Source: Streptosporangium roseum DSM 43021 (GTDB lineage Bacteria > Actinomycetota > Actinomycetes > Streptosporangiales > Streptosporangiaceae). Taken from it: a stretch of DNA of 64,000 nucleotides. The position numbers and the translations under genes are program-made. Under the pieces are notes generated by a model. It ran no database searches, was not told where the DNA came from, and was given only the letters and a program-made list of their open reading frames with translations. Position 1 is the stretch's first letter; the number at the start of each line of letters is the position of its first letter. The stretch spans positions 4,278,001 to 4,342,000 of the forward strand of contig NC_013595.1 of assembly GCF_000024865.1 (NCBI RefSeq), given 5' to 3'. Shown here piece by piece: positions 51,792 to 60,685 of this stretch.

Positions 51792-53848
51792 ATTCCTCCA
51801 CATCAACCGTCCCCCCGGCCGGACAGCTCCCGCCGGCGGCACCGCACGTGGTCGCCGCCGCCGTCGAGGGTCTCACCTCCAGGCTCCGCAAGAAGCTGGA
51901 CGCGGCGATCGAGCAGTACGCCGCCACGCCCGCCGTCGCCGACGGCGAGAGCATCCGGATCAGCTGCGGCGAGGACACGGTGGTCACCCTCTCGCCGGGG
52001 GCGTCCGGCGTGATCACCGACGACGGCCAGGCGTGCTGCAGTTGCCTCCTGGCGCCACGCTGCCTGCATCGCGCGGCCGTGCTCAGCGCCTGCCCGGTGG
52101 CGGACGCGGGTGCCGGCGCCGGTACGGACACGGGTACCGAAATGGGCGCCGGTGCCGACGCCGGCGCAGGTGCTGACACGGATGCCGGTGCCGGTGCGGG
52201 TACCGGCGCGGGCGCAGACGCCGGTGCGGGCGCGGCGAGCGGGCCACCCGACGTCCATCTCTCCGGGACGGGAAGCGCCACCGCACGTGACGATCCGTCC
52301 CACGGCGGGACGGCGGCCGGCACGCCCGCCGGACCCACTGCCGCGCAGGTGGCGGCGGCCTCGGGCCTGTGGGCCGCCGCCGCCGCGACGCTGTCGGCCG
52401 GGGTGCCCGCGGCCGGCGCGGTGCCCCAGGCGGAGCTGCTCAGGGCCGCCCACACCGCCCGCCTGGCCGGGCTGCCCAGGGCCGAGGCCGCCGCCCTGCG
52501 CGTCGTACGCGGCCTGCGGGCGGCGCGTGAACGCCACGACGGCCATCGCCTCGCCGACCTGGTGGCCGCGCTGCGCGAGCTCCTGCTCACCGCGGGCAGG
52601 CTGGCCGCGGCCGACCCCGACCCGGCGCTGGTCGGCAGCGTCCGCCGGAGCTACCAGCCGGGCGGGAGCCTGCGCGTCTACGGCGTCTTCCGGGAGCCGG
52701 TGATCAGCGGCACCGGCTACGGCGGTGTGGTCACCCACCTCGTCACGGAGGACGGCCGCTGGTTCTCGGTGGCCGACGTCAAGCCGGGCGGGCCGGCCCG
52801 CGCCCGTGGCGCCGCCACCGCGCCCGTCGCCATCGGCCCGGCCATGCTGAACCACGCGCAGCTGGCGCGGGCAGGACTGTTGATCGCCGGCGCGACTGTC
52901 TCGCCGGACGGCCGTCTCGGGGCGGGCGGCGGCGTGCGCGCCACCCCGATCAACGGCATGTCGTGGACGGCGGGACCGATGGCCGCCCTGTTCGCCCGGC
53001 CGCTGGCCGAGGCGGTCGGCGCGCGGCTCTCCGGGCAGGCCTGGAACGAGTCGGAAGCGGCGGAGCGGGCCCAGGAACCGGTCGGATGCGACCTGGTGAT
53101 CGTCGGCGCCGCGGGTGATCACGTGCTCGCCCGTGAGCTGCTGCCCGCCGGAACGCCACCGGAGAGATCCGGTCCGGAGGGCGACGACCCGGCGCGGCGG
53201 CCGCCGCCCACCGTACGGCCTGACGGCCCGCTGATCCGGCTCATACCGGCCGGCTCCCATCCGGACCTGGCCCACGTCGCCAACCTGCGGCAGCTTGCGT
53301 CCCGGCCCGGCACGCTCGTACGGGTGGTCGGCAGGCTGGATCCCGACCGGGCGGCCACCCTGCGCCCGCTCGCGATCGGGCCGGTGCCCGGGACCGAGGC
53401 GACGCTGCGTCTCCCCGCCGGCTGGCAGGGCCGTGCCGACCTCGGCTACGACCGCCTGCAGGGCTCCCATCTCCCGCCGCATGACGCCTGTGCGCCGTGG
53501 CAGGCGGCCCCCGAGGCTGATGTGGACCCGGTGGCCGACGCCCCTCTGTGGCGGGTCCGGCGGCTGGTCGAGCTCGCCGTCGCCGGAGGACGGCGGGCGG
53601 TCGCCGAACGCGCGCGCAGCGGTGACTCCCGTGCCCAGGGGGCCCCGCTGCGCCGGGCCGGGTTCGAGGCCGCCGCCGAACTGGCCGCCGCGCTCACCGC
53701 CGAGGCCGACCGCCGGAGCCGTGACGTGTTCGGGCGGTCGACGGACTCCGGCCCCGACGGGTACGCCTGGGCATGGCTGGCGGCCGCGATCCACCTCGCC
53801 GCCGCGGACCAGGCCCTGGTCCGGGCCTCCTGGCACTCCGGGTACTGA
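51788..53848 (+). CDS. SWIM zinc-finger protein of the MoxR/VWA block
   Basis: This 686-residue protein has a SWIM motif, CSCLLAPRCLH (Cys84-x-Cys86, Cys92-x-His94), after an N-terminal region LTSRLRKKLDAAIEQYAATP. A run of Gly, Ala, Asp and Thr repeats follows (about residues 105-150). The long C-terminal part has DGRWFSVADVKPG and ALFARPLAEAVGARL, also seen in SWIM proteins of such clusters as far as I recall. GTG 51788 overlaps the VWA gene stop (GTGA). SWIM domains bind DNA or protein; the position in the operon implies it is a part or target of the complex. Confidence 0.85.
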   Translation: MNSSTSTVPPAGQLPPAAPHVVAAAVEGLTSRLRKKLDAAIEQYAATPAVADGESIRISCGEDTVVTLSPGASGVITDDGQACCSCLLAPRCLHRAAVLSACPVADAGAGAGTDTGTEMGAGADAGAGADTDAGAGAGTGAGADAGAGAASGPPDVHLSGTGSATARDDPSHGGTAAGTPAGPTAAQVAAASGLWAAAAATLSAGVPAAGAVPQAELLRAAHTARLAGLPRAEAAALRVVRGLRAARERHDGHRLADLVAALRELLLTAGRLAAADPDPALVGSVRRSYQPGGSLRVYGVFREPVISGTGYGGVVTHLVTEDGRWFSVADVKPGGPARARGAATAPVAIGPAMLNHAQLARAGLLIAGATVSPDGRLGAGGGVRATPINGMSWTAGPMAALFARPLAEAVGARLSGQAWNESEAAERAQEPVGCDLVIVGAAGDHVLARELLPAGTPPERSGPEGDDPARRPPPTVRPDGPLIRLIPAGSHPDLAHVANLRQLASRPGTLVRVVGRLDPDRAATLRPLAIGPVPGTEATLRLPAGWQGRADLGYDRLQGSHLPPHDACAPWQAAPEADVDPVADAPLWRVRRLVELAVAGGRRAVAERARSGDSRAQGAPLRRAGFEAAAELAAALTAEADRRSRDVFGRSTDSGPDGYAWAWLAAAIHLAAADQALVRASWHSGY
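52100..52240 (+). repeat. low-complexity GA(D/T) repeat in the SWIM gene
   Basis: About 47 codons encode irregular GADAGAG / GTGAG motifs, from degenerate hexamers such as GGTGCC and GCCGGC. The reading frame stays open. It forms a flexible linker between the SWIM finger and the C-terminal domain and is prone to slippage. Confidence 0.8.
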
Positions 53849-53981
53849 GGGCCGCCTCCGTGAGCTCCGCCGGGATCCGCTTCCCGGCGGGGCGGGGCGG
53901 GGGTGATCACGACGAGGTGATCAGAACCACATTCGGTCCGTACGGCTTGCACGCGGCGCTCCCAGAGAGGAGTCTCAGCCC

Positions 53982-55142
53982 ATGTCTGACGACCGCCCGT
54001 ACGACATCGTGCTCTTCGGCGCCACCGGGTTCACCGGAGCGCTGACCGCGCAGTACCTCGCGCGCAACGCCAGTCCTGGCTGCCGCTGGGCACTGGCCGG
54101 TCGCAGCCGGACCAAGCTCGAAGCGGTGAGGGAGCGCATCGGCCTGCCCGAGCTGCCGCTGCTCCACGCCGACGCGACGGATCCGGCCTCCCTGGCGCGG
54201 ATCGCCGGGCAGGCCAGGGTCGTCGCCACCACCGTGGGCCCCTACGTCGCCTACGGCGAGCCGCTCGTGGCCGCCTGCGCGGCCGCGGGCACCCACTACG
54301 CCGACATCACCGGCGAGCCGGAGTTCGTCGACCTCATGTTCGCCCGGCACCACGAGAGGGCCAGGCGGAGCGGGGCGAAGATCGTGCACGCCTGCGGGTT
54401 CGACTCCATCCCGCACGACCTCGGCGCCTACTTCACCGTCAACCGGCTCCCCGAGGGGGTGCCGATCGAGGTGAGCGGGTTCCTCCGGGGGAACGGCCGG
54501 CCCTCGGGCGGCACCGTCCACTCCGCCCTCGCGGCGGTCTCCCGGGCCCGGCAGACCGCTCGGGCCGCGCTCGCCCGGCGCGAGGTCGAGGAGCGCCCCC
54601 AAGGCCGGCGGGCGCGTGGCACCGCCGGACCGCCCCGGTATGTCGGAGGCTGGGCCCTGCCGCTGCCCACGATCGACCCGCAGATCGTGGCGCGCTCGGC
54701 CCGCGCGCTGGAGCGCTACGGCCCCGACTTCACCTACCGCCACCACATCGCCGTCAGGCGGCTGCCCGCCGCGCTGGGGCTCGTGGCGGGCGCGGGCGCC
54801 CTCGTCGCGCTCGCCCAGATCCCCCCGGTCCGCTCCTGGCTGCTCGGCCGGATCTCGCCCGGTGACGGACCCACCCCCGAGCAGCGGGCCGGGAGCTGGT
54901 TCAAGGTCACCTTCCTCGGCCTGGGTGGCGGCGAGCGCGTCGTCACCGAGGTCGCGGGCGGCGACCCCGGCTACGACGAGACCGCCAAGATGCTCGCCGA
55001 GTCGGCGCTCTGCCTCGCCCTCGACGACCTGCCGCCGGTCTCCGGCCAGGTCACCACGGCCGTGGCGATGGGAGACGCGCTGATCGAGCGGCTCCGGCGG
55101 GCGGGCATCACCTTCACCGTGCTGAGCGGCCCGCCGAAGTAG
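53982..55142 (+). CDS. saccharopine dehydrogenase-like / trans-acting enoyl reductase family protein
   Basis: This 386-residue oxidoreductase has an N-terminal Rossmann fold (YDIVLFGATGFTGALTAQYL), the TVGPYVAYGEPLVAACAAAG motif and HACGFDSIPHDLGAYF. It also has a short hydrophobic segment (LGLVAGAGALVALAQIPPV). Relatives include mycobacterial trans-acting enoyl reductases (Rv2953-like) and saccharopine dehydrogenase-like oxidoreductases. No polyketide synthase is nearby, so the role here is unclear. It is a single gene with AGAGAGGAGT upstream. Confidence 0.85.
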   Translation: MSDDRPYDIVLFGATGFTGALTAQYLARNASPGCRWALAGRSRTKLEAVRERIGLPELPLLHADATDPASLARIAGQARVVATTVGPYVAYGEPLVAACAAAGTHYADITGEPEFVDLMFARHHERARRSGAKIVHACGFDSIPHDLGAYFTVNRLPEGVPIEVSGFLRGNGRPSGGTVHSALAAVSRARQTARAALARREVEERPQGRRARGTAGPPRYVGGWALPLPTIDPQIVARSARALERYGPDFTYRHHIAVRRLPAALGLVAGAGALVALAQIPPVRSWLLGRISPGDGPTPEQRAGSWFKVTFLGLGGGERVVTEVAGGDPGYDETAKMLAESALCLALDDLPPVSGQVTTAVAMGDALIERLRRAGITFTVLSGPPK

Positions 55143-55332
55143 GCCTTGACGCCCCCGCGCCGACCGGTCCGCCGGAGCAGGCCCGCGGGCCACCGTGTCG
55201 GCCGGTCCGCCGGAGCGAGCCTGCGCCGATTCGGGAAAGTCGCCCTCCGTTCATGGGCGCAGAACGGATTTCGCAGGCTTTTCAGCACCTATGATCATTT
55301 GAATCACCCCGGGACAGCGAGGAAGGACTCCT

Positions 55333-56136
55333 GTGGCGGACAAGCCGAGTGAGCGGAACGCCGGCATCGACACGACCCGGCCCAGCATCGCCAGGGCCTA
55401 CGACGTCGTCCTCAACGGCAAGGACAACTTCGAGGTCGACCGAGCCTTCGTCGCCGAGATCGTGAAGGTCATCCCCGAGATCTACGACGTGGCGGCCTAC
55501 AACCGGCAGATCCTCGGCCGGGGGGTGCGCTTCCTGTCCGGCCAGGGCATCACCCAGTTCGTCGACCTCGGCTCGGGGCTGCCGACGGAGGAGAACACCC
55601 ACCAGGTCGCGCAGCGCGCCAACCCGGAGTCGCGGGTCGTCTACGTCGACAACGACCCGATGGTGCTGGCCCACGGCCGGGCGCTGCTGGCGGAGAACGA
55701 CCGCACGGCGGTCATCACCTCCGACCTGCGCGACACCGAGGCCATCCTCTCCGACCCCGCCTTCAAGAGCCTCATCGACCTCGGCCGCCCGGTGGCCGTG
55801 ATGCTGGTCGGCATCCTGCACCACCTGCACGACGACGAGGACCCCCGGGCGATCGTCGAGGCCTACATGGCGGCGGTCCCATCAGGCAGCTACCTGTTCA
55901 TCACCCACTTCTGCGCCTCCACCCAGGAATCGCGCGACGCCGAGCAGAAGTACCTCGCGCTGCTGGGCACCGGCCGGTTCCGCACGCCGGAGGAGATCAC
56001 CGCCTTCTTCGACGGGTTCGAGCTCCTCGAACCGGGCGTCGTCCCCCTGCCCCTGTGGCGGCCCGACGGTCCCGTCCCCGGGAAGCTCACGGTGGGCCAG
56101 CAGCTGATGTACGGCGGGATCGCCTACAAGCGGTAG
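55333..56136 (+). CDS. SAM-dependent methyltransferase, DUF574 type
   Basis: This 267-residue protein matches the actinobacterial DUF574/Methyltransf_19 family: STARTS as DTTRPSIARAYDVVLNGKDN, then FVDLGSGLPTEENTHQVA, RVVYVDNDPMVLAHGRALL and VGILHHLHDDEDPRAIV. It binds S-adenosylmethionine; substrates are unknown, and this family is highly multiplied in actinomycetes. GTG 55333 has GAGGAAGGA upstream. Confidence 0.9.
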   Translation: MADKPSERNAGIDTTRPSIARAYDVVLNGKDNFEVDRAFVAEIVKVIPEIYDVAAYNRQILGRGVRFLSGQGITQFVDLGSGLPTEENTHQVAQRANPESRVVYVDNDPMVLAHGRALLAENDRTAVITSDLRDTEAILSDPAFKSLIDLGRPVAVMLVGILHHLHDDEDPRAIVEAYMAAVPSGSYLFITHFCASTQESRDAEQKYLALLGTGRFRTPEEITAFFDGFELLEPGVVPLPLWRPDGPVPGKLTVGQQLMYGGIAYKR

Positions 56137-56400
56137 ATCGGTGCCGGCCCCTGTCGGCGGCCTGCTGCGCCGAGGCGGGCCGACCGGCGAACGCCTCGCG
56201 GCCGGCCCGGATCCGCCACTGCTGCCTGCGGTGATGTCGAAACCGGCGCCCTGACCGGCGAGAAGGGCGCCGGCAAGGCGGATCGCGGGCTCCGGGCAGA
56301 GCCCGCTGCCCGGCACCGCCGCCAGGGCCGTTACCGCGCGACTGCCGCCTTGGCGGAAAACTCGTTGCCGATGGCGTGAGTCTCTTCCTACGGTCGCTCC
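56137..56400 (+). other. intergenic region, no gene seen
   Basis: This 264-bp GC-rich region lies between the methyltransferase and acetyltransferase genes. I see no protein-like frame with a ribosome-binding site and no convincing terminator stem. Confidence 0.4.
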
Positions 56401-56796
56401 ATGACAATTGCATACGAGTGGCGAGGCCACTTCGACAATGCGGCGATCAACGCACTGCACGCGGAGGGCTTCGGCCACGCGCCCCTGAAGGACGACTGGT
56501 GGGCCCAGGTCAACCGGCACAGCCTCGGGTGGGTCTGCGCCAAGGAGAACGGCGAACTCGTCGGCTTCGTCAACGTGGCATGGGACGGCGCCGTCCACGC
56601 CTTCATCCTCGACACCCTCGTGACGGGGAGAGCCCGGCGGCACGGTGTCGGGACCGGACTCGTCGCCGTCGCCGTCAGAGAGGCCCGCGCAGCCAAATGT
56701 GAATGGCTCCACGTCGACTTCGACGATGACTTGAAAGACTTCTACTTCGGGGCCTGCGGGTTTCAGCCGACGCACGCCGGCCTTATCGCTCTGTAG
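56401..56796 (+). CDS. GNAT family N-acetyltransferase
   Basis: This 131-residue protein is a single GNAT domain. It has LGWVCAKENGELVGFVNVAW, the acetyl-CoA-binding LVTGRARRHGVGTGLVAVAV (R-x-x-G-x-G/A loop) and the terminal FYFGACGFQPT. The substrate is unknown. The ATG lies only a few bases after GGTCGCTCC, so ribosome binding is weak. Confidence 0.88.
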   Translation: MTIAYEWRGHFDNAAINALHAEGFGHAPLKDDWWAQVNRHSLGWVCAKENGELVGFVNVAWDGAVHAFILDTLVTGRARRHGVGTGLVAVAVREARAAKCEWLHVDFDDDLKDFYFGACGFQPTHAGLIAL

Positions 56797-57322
56797 CCCG
56801 GCCCGGTACGGCAGTCGCTTTCCGGCTCGGGATCCGCGGCAGCTCTGCGACCCGTCTCGTCAGGATGAAATCGGCTCGATGTGGGCTGGCCCCTACTCAG
56901 GAGGGCATTCAGCGCTTGCCGGACGCCGACTCTTCTTCTTTGAGGGACATGGACCCGGCGATGCGGCCGACGGCGCAAAGACCACACAAATACGTGGCTC
57001 CGAGCCGGGGGAAGGTGACGACGAAAAAGCGTTCCGGCATCAAAGCCGGCGGAGGGCTCCGTGAAGTCGATTCCGCCGGGGACCGGGGTCATGGCCGTCC
57101 CGGCGGAGAGGGCGGCGCACGAGCAGAAGGTGCGCGACGCTGGAGGACGGCTTCCCGCGAGCACGCCTGATGAGGCTCCCGTCGCAGGGCGGCGGTGGGA
57201 ATGATCTGGACGGCCTTACCTTGACCAGTGCGGAAGCGGCTGTGGGCGTGTTCGGCGACCGCCTCCCTCTCCATGGCTCGGGCGACTTGGATCACCGTGG
57301 CGGCAGGCCCTAGCATCCACGT
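56797..57322. other. 526-bp region without a supported gene
   Basis: Short frames exist on both strands, but none has a convincing start or family resemblance. The GC content is somewhat lower than in the flanking genes. It could be decayed coding DNA. A GTG at 57323 starts the next gene. Confidence 0.45.
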
Positions 57323-57967
57323 GTGCAGAACGATGTTCTACGGACCGGGCCGCTCTCCCGCACTGTCCTGATCGCCTTCTGGGTCTGTTCCGCGGTTCAT
57401 CTGGTGCTGGTCGCCGCCGACGCCGACCCGATGAACTCCATGACCAAGGCACTGCTCATGCCGCTGCTCGCGGTCTGGGTGCTGACGCAGAGGGGACCGC
57501 GGCCGGTGGTGGCGGCGCTCCTGCTCTCCTGCGGCGGTGACGTGGCTCTGGAGATCGACGGTCTTTTCCTCGTCGGCATGGTCCTGTTCGCCGGGGCGCA
57601 CGTCTGTTACGTGACCTACTTCGTCCGGGAAGGAGCGCTCGACGGGCTGCGCCGCCGCCCGGTGATTCCGGTGGTCTACGCCGTCGTCTGGGCGGGCCTG
57701 GTGTTCTTCCTCTGGCCGGGCCTCGGCGACCTGCGCCTGCCGGTGGCCGGCTACTCGCTGCTGCTGACCGCCACCGCGGTGACCGCGGCCGGCCACGGCC
57801 TGCGGATCGGAGCCGGTGGCGCCCTGTTCCTGCTGTCCGACACGCTGATCGCGTTCGACCTGGCGGACCTTCCCCTCCCTCCGATGAACGGCCTCGTGGT
57901 CATGGCTACCTACATCGCGGCCCAATATCTCCTGGCCTCGGGCATCGTCAACCGTCTCCGTGCCTGA
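57323..57967 (+). CDS. YhhN-type membrane protein, possible lysoplasmalogenase
   Basis: This 214-residue protein has about eight transmembrane helices and matches YhhN/TMEM86: PMNSMTKALLMPLLAVWVLT, LLSCGGDVALEI, GMVLFAGAHVCYVTYF and LSDTLIAFDLADLPLPP. The conserved Asp and His residues in helices are the proposed active site for hydrolysis of lysoplasmalogen. In bacteria the real substrate is uncertain. Confidence 0.85.
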   Translation: MQNDVLRTGPLSRTVLIAFWVCSAVHLVLVAADADPMNSMTKALLMPLLAVWVLTQRGPRPVVAALLLSCGGDVALEIDGLFLVGMVLFAGAHVCYVTYFVREGALDGLRRRPVIPVVYAVVWAGLVFFLWPGLGDLRLPVAGYSLLLTATAVTAAGHGLRIGAGGALFLLSDTLIAFDLADLPLPPMNGLVVMATYIAAQYLLASGIVNRLRA

Positions 57968-58063
57968 AACCTGCAAGGAAGAGAAGTCCGGCAAATGAGT
58001 GAAGTGAGAGATTTACCCCTCATCCGCCGACGGGGGCTGGCCTCGATGAGCGCGCTCGGGCGC

Positions 58064-58506
58064 TCAGTGTGACTCGTGGAACGGCCAGGCGAGGGGTCTG
58101 ATCTTTGTGATGCCCTGGGTCATGCCGACGAACTTCAGATCGGTTGTGGCCACATCGGTGATGTGAAGGCGCTCCGCCATCGCGATCACTGTGGCGTCGA
58201 CGTAACCGAGCGGTGCCGCGACCATGTGCCGGACAAGCTCCGTGGCTCGCTGCCGATCCGCCTGCGTGGGGTTCACGATCTCGTAGTTGCCGACGGTCAG
58301 TTGTTCGAGCAGTGTCGCTTCGAGGAAGGCGCCGCGCCGTACGTTGTTCCGGAGAAAGCTGCAGGTCTCCCCGAGAACCGGTTCGGGAATCACCAGGCTT
58401 CCCGGCCAGGATCCGAGCATCTGAACACATCGGCGGTGAGGTGATAGGTGTCCCTTTGATCGCTGGTGGCGATCAGTGGGCCTGAATCGCAGAGAAGTTT
58501 CTTCAC
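58064..58506 (-). pseudogene. PIN-domain toxin (VapC-like), frameshifted near the N-terminus
   Basis: GTG 58506 opens a good PIN start, VKKLLCDSGPLIATSDQRDT, then YHLTADVF, but this frame stops early. From about 58440 the family sequence continues in another frame: QMLGSWPGSLVIPEPVLGET, YVDATVIAMAERL and VATTDLKFVGMTQGITKI. All four acidic PIN positions (Asp, Glu, Asp, Asp) are present across the two frames. A single-base indel near 58425-58445 therefore separates them, by mutation or sequencing error. The antitoxin gene upstream is intact and overlaps by GTGA. Confidence 0.75.
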
Positions 58507-58712
58507 GGACGATGCCGGGCAGCGTCGATTGCTTCAACGATCTCCCGGTCGCGAAGGGCCTCGGCCATCATGTCCCGATAGCGAGACGAAAGGTCGTCCT
58601 CGCCGCTGTCGAAGCAGCCGACCCAGGGGAAGCGCCGCCGGATGGCCTCGTAGTCGACTGCCTCCGGGTCGGATGCGTTCGCCGGTCCGTTCATGCCAGC
58701 ATAAATGGTCAC
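58503..58712 (-). CDS. probable antitoxin for the PIN toxin
   Basis: This 69-residue acidic protein (YEAIRRRFPWVGCFDSGEDD, LSSRYRDMMAEALRDREIVE) is encoded directly upstream of the PIN gene with a four-base stop-start overlap, the layout of VapBC pairs. No DNA-binding fold is obvious, and the family is assigned by position and composition. An intact antitoxin next to a broken toxin is consistent with toxin decay. Confidence 0.65.
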   Translation of the reverse strand: MTIYAGMNGPANASDPEAVDYEAIRRRFPWVGCFDSGEDDLSSRYRDMMAEALRDREIVEAIDAARHRP

Positions 58713-58769
58713 GTAGAGATTTTAGATGCTTACGCAGAGTTGATCAGGGGTTTGTGGAAAGAGATGCGA

Positions 58770-58976
58770 CTACGTATTCGAGTACGCCGCCGAGGACTAC
58801 GCGAACCTCGCGCGTGACCTGGCCGCGCTGAACGACGCCTATGACGAGCGCGTGCTGCACCGCAAGCTGAGGGAGGCAACCTGTCATGCCCACGCGGACG
58901 ACGCGGGGAAGCGCTCCAGGGCCTGCTCGCCGGCACCGGGGCAGTACTCGTGGATCAGGTGCTGGATCGCCGGCTA
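58770..58976 (+). pseudogene. degraded coding fragment
   Basis: An open stretch reads YVFEYAAEDYANLARDLAAL, NDAYDERVLHRKLREA in one frame and then LQGLLAGTGAVLVDQVLDR in another, with stops and no start. Both pieces have real-protein composition unlike shadow frames. The parent family is not recognised. It sits beside the broken toxin gene, suggesting a decayed region. Confidence 0.45.
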
Positions 58977-59062
58977 GCTTCCACGCGGTCGAGACGGTCC
59001 GTCAGGGACCGAGTATCGATCATGCTGTGACCGTACGGGCTGAGCTGCCGGGCGGATGGGGT

Positions 59063-59164
59063 GGTACGACGGACAGGCCCCACACCTGCCCGCCGTACCG
59101 GCTCATCGGGCGGTCCCCGCCGGGGTGGTACGGCGGGCAGACCCCCACGTCTGCCCGCCGTACC
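59063..59164. terminator. tandem pair of long hairpins downstream of the MFS gene
   Basis: Hairpin 1 pairs GGTACGACGGACAGG (59063-59077) with CCTGCCCGCCGTACC (59085-59099), two mismatches. Hairpin 2 pairs GGTACGGCGGGCAGAC (59127-59142) with GTCTGCCCGCCGTACC (59149-59164), perfect over 16 bp with a 6-nt loop. The two are 64 bp apart and are copies of one another. They lie 49 bp after the stop of the MFS gene. Confidence 0.75.
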
Positions 59165-59212
59165 GGCTCACCGGCCGGATCTCCGCCTGCCTGCCCGCCC
59201 CGGTCCGCCGGC

Positions 59213-60685
59213 TCACCGCGCGGCCGCCCGGTTGCGGCGGGCGCGGCGGTCGGCGGCCACGTCGGCGAGGGCCACGGCCAGCGCGACCAGCACGAAGCCG
59301 ATGGTGACCAGCAGCGCGTGCCGGAACGCCAGGGCGTAGTCGCCGTGCGAGGAGGCGACCCCGGCGAAGAACACCGAGCCGATCCCCGCGATGCCGACGG
59401 CGGTGCCGATCCGCTGCCCCGTCTGCAGCACGCCGCCGGCCGTGCCGGCCTCGGCCACCGGCACCTCCGACAGCGTCAGCGTCTGGTTCGGGGAGATCAC
59501 CAGGCCGCTGCCCAGCCCGGCCACGAGCAGCGGCACCGCGATCGCCCAGGCCACCTGCGGGCCGGGGACCAGCCGTACGGCCAGCTCCGTGGCGGCCAGC
59601 CCGACGGAGACCAGCACCAGCCCCAGCACCACCAGCGGGCGGCCGAACCTGGTGACGACCGGGCCGCCCAGCACGGAGGTCGCGGCCGATCCGGCCGCGA
59701 ACGGCGTGCTCGCCAGCCCCGCCGCCAGGGCCGAGTAGTGCAGGCCGTCCTGCAGGTAGAGGGTGAGGACGAAGAAGATCGCGGTGAAGCCGGCGAAGTA
59801 GAGCGCCGCGATCAGGGCGCCGAGGGCGTAGGAGCGCCTGCTGAACAGCGACAGGTTGACGACCGGGTCGCGACGCCGCCCGTACAGGTGTTCCCACCCC
59901 GCGAACGCGGCGATCACGACGACTCCGGCAGCCGGCGGCAGCCATTTCCCTCCGCCCTGCCACTCCTGCCCCTCCACGAGCGGCAGCAGCACCAGCACGA
60001 CTCCGGCGGCCAGCAGCAGCACGCCCACGGGGTCCATGCTCTCCCGCCGCCGTTCCTCCCGCGTCCGGTGCGGGATGTAGCGGTACGCCAGGACCACGGC
60101 CAGGATGCCGATCGGCACGTTGACGTAGAAGACCAGGCGCCATCCCTCCTGCCCGCCGCCGAGGTGGATGAGCAGCCCGCCGAGGAGCGGGCCGATCGCG
60201 GTGGAGATGCCGATGGTGGCGCCCAGCAGCCCGAACGCCCGGCCCCGCTCCGCACCCCGGAAAAGCTGCTGGATCAGGCCGCTGACCTGCGGGTTGATCA
60301 CTCCGCCCGCCACTCCCTGGACGAGCCGGGCGACGACCAGCCAGGTCGAGTTCTGGGCGACTCCCGCCGCCGCGCTGGCCAGGGTGAACAGCGCCACGCC
60401 GAAGACGAACGCGTTGCGCCTGCCCCGCATGTCGCCGAACCGCCCCGCGGGCACCAGCACCAGCCCGAAGGTGAGCGCGTAGCCCGACACCACCCACTGC
60501 AGGTCGCTCTGCGGGGCGTGCAGCCCGGCGCGGATGGACGGCAGTGCCACGTTGACGATGCTGACGTCCAGCAGCGTCATGAAGCCGGCCACCAGGCAGA
60601 CGGTCAGCGCCTTCCACCGGCGAGGGTCCGCCCCGTCCGACCGCCGCGCGGTCGACGTGCCGCCCGGCCGGGCCCCGGTGCTCAT
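59213..60685 (-). CDS. MFS drug transporter, DHA2 (EmrB/QacA) type
   Basis: This 490-residue membrane protein has about 14 transmembrane helices. DHA2 features are FMTLLDVSIVNVALPSIRAG, WVVSGYALTFGLVLVPAGRF, GDMRGRRNAFV (motif A), RLVQGVAGGVINPQVSGLIQ and GPLLGGLLIHLGGGQEGWRL (motif C). It likely exports toxic compounds with proton uptake. The start is placed at ATG 60685; the ribosome-binding site is weak and an upstream extension to 60847 has unlikely composition. No regulator gene is adjacent. Confidence 0.9.
   Translation of the reverse strand: MSTGARPGGTSTARRSDGADPRRWKALTVCLVAGFMTLLDVSIVNVALPSIRAGLHAPQSDLQWVVSGYALTFGLVLVPAGRFGDMRGRRNAFVFGVALFTLASAAAGVAQNSTWLVVARLVQGVAGGVINPQVSGLIQQLFRGAERGRAFGLLGATIGISTAIGPLLGGLLIHLGGGQEGWRLVFYVNVPIGILAVVLAYRYIPHRTREERRRESMDPVGVLLLAAGVVLVLLPLVEGQEWQGGGKWLPPAAGVVVIAAFAGWEHLYGRRRDPVVNLSLFSRRSYALGALIAALYFAGFTAIFFVLTLYLQDGLHYSALAAGLASTPFAAGSAATSVLGGPVVTRFGRPLVVLGLVLVSVGLAATELAVRLVPGPQVAWAIAVPLLVAGLGSGLVISPNQTLTLSEVPVAEAGTAGGVLQTGQRIGTAVGIAGIGSVFFAGVASSHGDYALAFRHALLVTIGFVLVALAVALADVAADRRARRNRAAAR

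Noticed and set aside
56797..57322. Short frames on both strands as small genes
   Set aside because: No convincing start, no recognisable family; several overlap each other on opposite strands.
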